Origin: an uncultured Bacteroidales bacterium
Lineage (GTDB): Bacteria > Bacteroidota > Bacteroidia > Bacteroidales > UBA932
Direction: 5' to 3'
DNA: 64,000 nt
NCBI GenBank assembly: GCA_945487035.1
Contig: CALYTI010000001.1
Span: 1-64,000 of the forward strand
A program made the position numbers and the translations under genes. The notes below the pieces were generated by a model that was given only the letters and a program-made list of their open reading frames with translations, was not told where the DNA came from and made no database searches. Positions 60,183-64,000 of this stretch are shown piece by piece. Position 1 is the stretch's first letter, and the number at the start of each line of letters is the position of its first letter.

Positions 60183-62057
60183 ATGAAACGCAGTACTATA
60201 TTATCAACAGCAGTGGCAGCGCTTGTGCTTACAGGATGCAAATTCCTGGAACACAACTTCAATGACCAGATGACAATAGAAGAGGTGTTCAGCAAGCGCC
60301 CGACCACGGAAAGGTATCTTGCCGGCCTTTACGGCTACCTCCCGGATGACATTTTCGCCTACGACCAGACCTTCATAGGCTGTGCCGACGATGCCTATTT
60401 CTCCTGGGAGAAAATGGATTATGAGCTGGTCAACAGCGGTTCCTACAACGAATCCACAGTTGGAGTGCGCGGAGAATGGACTCCGAAGTTCAATCCGTGG
60501 AGCAATATCTATATAGCCATCAACCAGGCGACGGTCTTTATGAACCATATAGATGAATGCGGTGAGTTGACCAAGGAGGAAAGAGCTACGATGAAGGCGG
60601 AGGCGCGCTTCCTTCGCGCTTACTTCTACTTCAATCTGTTCAAGCAGTACGGGCCCGTTTACCTCTGGTTCGACGAGACACCGGATATGAAAATCAGGAG
60701 CGAGGAAATTGACCGTCATACCGTTGACCAGTGCGTGGACTTCATAGAGTCCGAAATGGCCAAGGCCGCAGAGGACCTTCCTCTCAAGGTTTCCGACCCT
60801 ACCACCTGGCAGGGACGCATTACCAAGGGAACGGCTTTGGGAATGCGCTCCCGCGTTCTGCTCTTTGCCGCACGGCCTCTGTTCAACGGAGGAGGAGATA
60901 TAGGATACGGCAAGGACTTGGTCAATCTCTACGGGGACCATATCTTCCCTCAGAGCTATGACGCATCTAAATGGGACAAGGCCGCAAAGGCTGCGAAGGC
61001 AGTCATTGACCTCGATATTTACTCCCTTCACAAGACGAAAGAGGAAGTCAGCGACCCTGTTGTGAAAGGTATGCTCTCCTACAGGGAGACCTTTACCGAA
61101 TGCTGGAACGAGGAGTTGATTTTCGCGCGCTACTACCCGGATGCTTCGGTATGGAACTCCAGGGTAGTACCTCCGAGAGTCTTCGGCGTCGGCCTCGGCG
61201 GATTCACTCCTACCTTGAAACTTGTGGACGCTTATCCTATGGCTGCAACCGGCCGCTACCCTGTCACAGGCTACAAGAGCAACGGGGAGCCTATAGTTGA
61301 CGCAGCCTCGGGCTACGAAGAGGACGGCTTTACCGAAGGGTGGTATCATCCTACCCATACCGACAGAGCGATTAAGGTCCACAACAGTATGAAAGGCAGG
61401 GACGGACGCTTCTACGCCTCCATTTTCTTCAACGGAATGTACTGGATACATCCGGACGGCACAAAGCCTGAGTACTCCCCTGTCACTTTCTACACCGGAG
61501 GCACTTCCACTTTCGCCCACGAGAGCGGAGACTATGTCAAGACAGGCTTTGTCTTCACCAAGCTCACAGACCCTAACGTGGATACGCGCAAGAACGTCTG
61601 GGGCACCTTTACCTGGAGCTATATGCGCCTTGCCGAAGTATATCTCAACTACGCCGAAGCCTGCAACGAAAAGGAAGACAGGGATGCCGCCGAAGCTCTC
61701 AAGTATCTGAATATGATACGCGAAAGGGCCGGCATCACGCAGAAAATCGAGGCCGTCTATCCCCAGGTGCTCACTTCGAGGGAGGAGCTTCGCAAAATAA
61801 TACGCCAGGAGCGCTTCATCGAACTCGCATTCGAGGGGCTGCGCTACTATGACCTCAGGACCTGGATGATAGCCCCTGAGGAAGTCAACGGTCCGCGCTA
61901 CGGGCTTGACCTTACGGCTACCGACTACGAAAACTCGTGGAAGCGCAGCTCGAAGATATGCCAGCCCATTGTCTTCGAAACCAAACATTATCTCTTCCCT
62001 ATCGCTCAGAAACAGCTGAACGAGATGAAGAATTTCACACAGAATCAAGGATGGTAA
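60183..62057 (+). CDS. SusD/RagB-family surface lipoprotein, 624 aa
   Basis: Lipobox Cys at residue 19 (LVLTGC). SusD signature segments: TTERYLAGLYGYLPDD, KAEARFLRAYFYFNLFKQYGPVYLW, MRLAEVYLNYAEACNE, LKYLNMIRERAGI, IRQERFIELAFEGLRYYDLRTW and a C-terminal HYLFPIAQKQLNEMKN. Binds the oligosaccharide and closes over SusC. At 624 residues it is on the long side for the family. Starts 5 nt past the SusC stop. Confidence 0.95.
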   Translation: MKRSTILSTAVAALVLTGCKFLEHNFNDQMTIEEVFSKRPTTERYLAGLYGYLPDDIFAYDQTFIGCADDAYFSWEKMDYELVNSGSYNESTVGVRGEWTPKFNPWSNIYIAINQATVFMNHIDECGELTKEERATMKAEARFLRAYFYFNLFKQYGPVYLWFDETPDMKIRSEEIDRHTVDQCVDFIESEMAKAAEDLPLKVSDPTTWQGRITKGTALGMRSRVLLFAARPLFNGGGDIGYGKDLVNLYGDHIFPQSYDASKWDKAAKAAKAVIDLDIYSLHKTKEEVSDPVVKGMLSYRETFTECWNEELIFARYYPDASVWNSRVVPPRVFGVGLGGFTPTLKLVDAYPMAATGRYPVTGYKSNGEPIVDAASGYEEDGFTEGWYHPTHTDRAIKVHNSMKGRDGRFYASIFFNGMYWIHPDGTKPEYSPVTFYTGGTSTFAHESGDYVKTGFVFTKLTDPNVDTRKNVWGTFTWSYMRLAEVYLNYAEACNEKEDRDAAEALKYLNMIRERAGITQKIEAVYPQVLTSREELRKIIRQERFIELAFEGLRYYDLRTWMIAPEEVNGPRYGLDLTATDYENSWKRSSKICQPIVFETKHYLFPIAQKQLNEMKNFTQNQGW

Positions 62058-62062
62058 ATAAT

Positions 62063-63595
62063 ATGAAAATGATATCAGGAAATATTTGCCTGCTGCTTGC
62101 AGCGCTGGGAATGCTCTGCTCCTGCGAAGATACCAGACTGGACGGTATGAGTCCGGATCAGGTTTACATAGTGCAGTCAGGCGTACAGAACATTTTTGTG
62201 GACAGCAGGGACTTTGCGGATTTCACCGTAACTGTTTACAAATCAGGACTCGGAGTCACTTCCGGCAAAGTCGGGTTGAGTGTTGACACTCAGCTTTTGG
62301 AAGAGTACAATGCAGCTCACGGCACTTCCTTCGAACTGCTCCCGGAGACCTGCTACACCCTCTCCAGGACATCCCGGAACTTCAAGGCATCAACTGTCTC
62401 CTTCAACTGTACGGTAACATTTGACGGCGCGATACTCGCCAGGTACCTTACTGCCGGAGAGAAGAAATATGTGCTTCCTATGCGGGTGCACAGCGAAAAC
62501 GAAGAACTCGGTGTTATAGAGGACAAATCGGGCGTTTTGCTTATTCCGGTATTGGAGCAGAATCAGGGAGGCTCTATGCGGGAGGGCCCGGTTAACGATA
62601 TGGCCCTGCTCTACTACGGCGGAAGTCACAGGCCAAACCAATGGGATAATGATGCACTGCAGTCCAACGTGTCATATATCGATGCCGAGGGCATTGAGCA
62701 TTGGCTGTTCGACAGTTTCCTGTTTCTCGAATTCAATGCCGGAAACGGACGCTATTTCGAGAGCGGCTACGATAATGGAGAAAACACGGACGGGATTGCA
62801 GCACGCAAGGAAGATTGGCTTGCGATGCTGGACAAATATTTTGCCCAAGACGGTCCAATTGCCCGTCTCAATACCGTTATCTCCCAAACGGCTGCCCGCA
62901 TCGGTTCTCCAAAATACAAGAGGCGTTTGGTTGTATTCGTCCCGGCTGCCTTCTACAAGCAGAAGAACTGGGGAGAACTGAACGGAAAGGCTTTGGATTT
63001 CTCCGTTGCCCAGGACAGGATTGACGCTTCGCTGTGGTGGGTGGACTATGCTCGCGAGAAGTTCAACTCACTGAATCTCAAGTATTTGAGCTTCGACGGC
63101 ATTTATTATGTTGCAGAGCAGCTTACCAACAACAGGCAATATCTTCCGGATCTTGCCCGGGAGATTCAGAACAGAGGCCTGAAATTCTATTGGATTCCTT
63201 ATTGGGGTGCAGATGGAATGGGAGAATGGAAGGAAATGGGCTTCGACGAGGCCTTCCTGCAGCCGAACTATTTCTTCTCCCAGCAGAAACCGGACTACCA
63301 GAGCTATTTCGATAAGGTTATGGGCTATGCAAAGAGCCACGGAATGTCTTTGGAAATGGAATTCGACGAAAGGGGCTTGAAGCAGAGCGTAGCAGACTAC
63401 CGCGGTGACAGGCTGTGGGACTATATCAAGGCGTTCAGCAGCTACGAAGTGGCTAAAAGCAACCATATTGCCTACTATCAGAGCGATACTATGGTTCACG
63501 CGCTCCATTGCTCAAGCGATCCTGATGACCAGGCGCTGTACCGCGCCCTATGCTCTATGATAGTATCCCGACAGAAAGCAAGAGGTGAAAAATAA
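62063..63595 (+). CDS. DUF1735/DUF4855-type lipoprotein, 510 aa
   Basis: Lipobox Cys at residue 21 (LCSC). Residues about 30-160 have the DUF1735 pattern (FADFTVTVYKSGLGVTSGKVGL, LLEEYNAAHGTSFELLPETCYTL). Residues about 175-505 match the DUF4855 plan, a TIM-barrel-like putative glycoside hydrolase (FDSFLFLE, LKYLSFDGIYYVAEQ, GLKFYWIPYWGADG, FDEAFLQPNYFF, MSLEMEFDERGL). Candidate acidic residues are Asp in SFDGIYY and Glu in EMEFDE, but I cannot show catalysis. Start ATG 62063 is 5 nt past the SusD stop; it is a usual place for a surface enzyme or binding protein. Confidence 0.8.
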   Translation: MKMISGNICLLLAALGMLCSCEDTRLDGMSPDQVYIVQSGVQNIFVDSRDFADFTVTVYKSGLGVTSGKVGLSVDTQLLEEYNAAHGTSFELLPETCYTLSRTSRNFKASTVSFNCTVTFDGAILARYLTAGEKKYVLPMRVHSENEELGVIEDKSGVLLIPVLEQNQGGSMREGPVNDMALLYYGGSHRPNQWDNDALQSNVSYIDAEGIEHWLFDSFLFLEFNAGNGRYFESGYDNGENTDGIAARKEDWLAMLDKYFAQDGPIARLNTVISQTAARIGSPKYKRRLVVFVPAAFYKQKNWGELNGKALDFSVAQDRIDASLWWVDYAREKFNSLNLKYLSFDGIYYVAEQLTNNRQYLPDLAREIQNRGLKFYWIPYWGADGMGEWKEMGFDEAFLQPNYFFSQQKPDYQSYFDKVMGYAKSHGMSLEMEFDERGLKQSVADYRGDRLWDYIKAFSSYEVAKSNHIAYYQSDTMVHALHCSSDPDDQALYRALCSMIVSRQKARGEK

Positions 63596-63611
63596 CATAT
63601 AGACTGACCAT

Positions 63612-64000
63612 ATGAAGAAAACACGATTTTTCGCAATGTGCGTTGCAGCGCTCGCACTTGCACTTTCCTGCCAGAAAGAGGCAGATGTAGATTCTGACGA
63701 TGAGGACGAGGCTTTGCTCGACCTGTCGGAGAGGTCTCTTAGCTACAGTTACGAAGGCGGCTCGGACGATATCAAAGTGACCGCCAACAAGGAAGGATGG
63801 ACTTTCGGTGTCATTGAAGGAGATGACAGCTGGTGCCACCTCACCGCTGAAGGGAAGACCATACACGTTGTGGTTGACGAGAACAAGAACCAGATAGAGA
63901 GAAGCACTGTGCTTACGGTCAAGCTCGAAGATGTCACAAAGCGCGTAAGGATTGAGCAGGCAGCAGCCCCTGCCCCGGAAGACCTGCCTAAGGTATTCGC
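63612..64000 (+). CDS. BACON-domain lipoprotein, 3' end outside the window
   Basis: Starts at ATG 63612, 16 nt after the upstream stop, and runs off the right edge with no stop seen (about 129 codons visible). Lipobox Cys at residue 20 (LALALSC). Residues about 37-115 are a BACON-type unit (LSYSYEGGSDDIKVTANKEGW, STVLTVKLEDVTKRVRIEQ). The remaining domains lie beyond 64000, so enzyme or binding function cannot be told. Belongs to the SusCD operon. Confidence 0.8.
   Translation, partial: MKKTRFFAMCVAALALALSCQKEADVDSDDEDEALLDLSERSLSYSYEGGSDDIKVTANKEGWTFGVIEGDDSWCHLTAEGKTIHVVVDENKNQIERSTVLTVKLEDVTKRVRIEQAAAPAPEDLPKVF

Noticed and set aside
60204..62048. 614-codon open frame on the minus strand
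   Set aside because: It is the antisense shadow of the SusD gene; the plus-strand frame has the lipobox and SusD motifs, the other has none.
1..64000. CRISPR array, insertion sequence or prophage
   Set aside because: No regular spacer-repeat array, transposase, integrase or phage structural gene was found; the SH3-like small proteins alone do not show a prophage.

Overview
The window looks like chromosomal DNA of a gut-type Bacteroidales bacterium (phylum Bacteroidota). It carries two SusC/SusD pairs, many SPII lipoproteins, BACON, DUF1573, DUF4493, DUF4974, PCMD and DUF1735/DUF4855-type domains, and Bacteroides-style promoters (TAnnTTTG at about -7, TTG or TTTG at about -33). Genus cannot be fixed from this stretch. 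I see no rRNA, tRNA, CRISPR array or insertion sequence.

Layout. (1) 52-12945 is an accessory island: a long minus-strand gene series of proteins with no recognisable secretion signals, plus one divergent plus-strand gene. Four members carry BspA-type LRR_5 repeats without a signal peptide. The others include a HEMMH metalloprotease-like protein, a six-Cys zinc-ribbon protein, an 816-residue multi-winged-helix protein, two SH3-like small proteins and a 39-residue microprotein. A 63-nt leader/N-terminal cassette is duplicated in front of two unrelated genes, with decayed versions at two more sites. (2) 13067-14490 is a hipBA-type module with its own promoter and repeated operator-like sites. 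(3) 14537-30459 is a ten-gene minus-strand operon: SusC, SusD, three surface or BACON/DUF4458 lipoproteins, an LRR lipoprotein, a subtilisin-like lipoprotein, a DUF1573 protein, a lipocalin-like lipoprotein and an exported EEP-family hydrolase. It has a protease and no obvious glycoside hydrolase, which suggests a peptide or protein substrate. (4) 30766-33191 holds an HdeD-like membrane protein, a small lipoprotein whose start codon lies in a hairpin loop, and a DUF5692-like membrane protein. (5) 33298-37479 is hypB, a 943-residue iron-sulfur flavoprotein, hypA and a small membrane protein, with no hydrogenase structural gene in view. (6) 37578-46224 is a plus-strand surface operon: fimbrillin-like, three DUF4493-type lipoproteins (one fused to PCMD), two small beta-barrels and a second PCMD lipoprotein. 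(7) 46238-53065 (minus) carries a choloylglycine-hydrolase-like Ntn lipoprotein, an Omp28-like lipoprotein with its 879-residue partner, and an M28 peptidase with C-terminal membrane helices. (8) 53100-64000 is an ECF-regulated polysaccharide-utilisation-like locus. FecR anti-sigma, a SusC with STN domain, SusD, a DUF1735/DUF4855 lipoprotein and a BACON lipoprotein run rightward. An alpha/alpha-barrel lipoprotein gene, translationally coupled to the ECF sigma factor, runs leftward from the same 104-bp divergent control region.

How the parts fit. In region 8 the STN domain of the SusC should signal substrate binding to the FecR protein, which releases the ECF sigma factor. The unusual point is that the sigma gene sits on the opposite strand, behind the hydrolase-like gene. 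In region 3 the SusC lacks an STN domain and no regulator is adjacent. Region 1 is the least explained part and the best candidate for an undescribed system. The evidence for that is gene composition and shared leader sequence only; no function is demonstrated.
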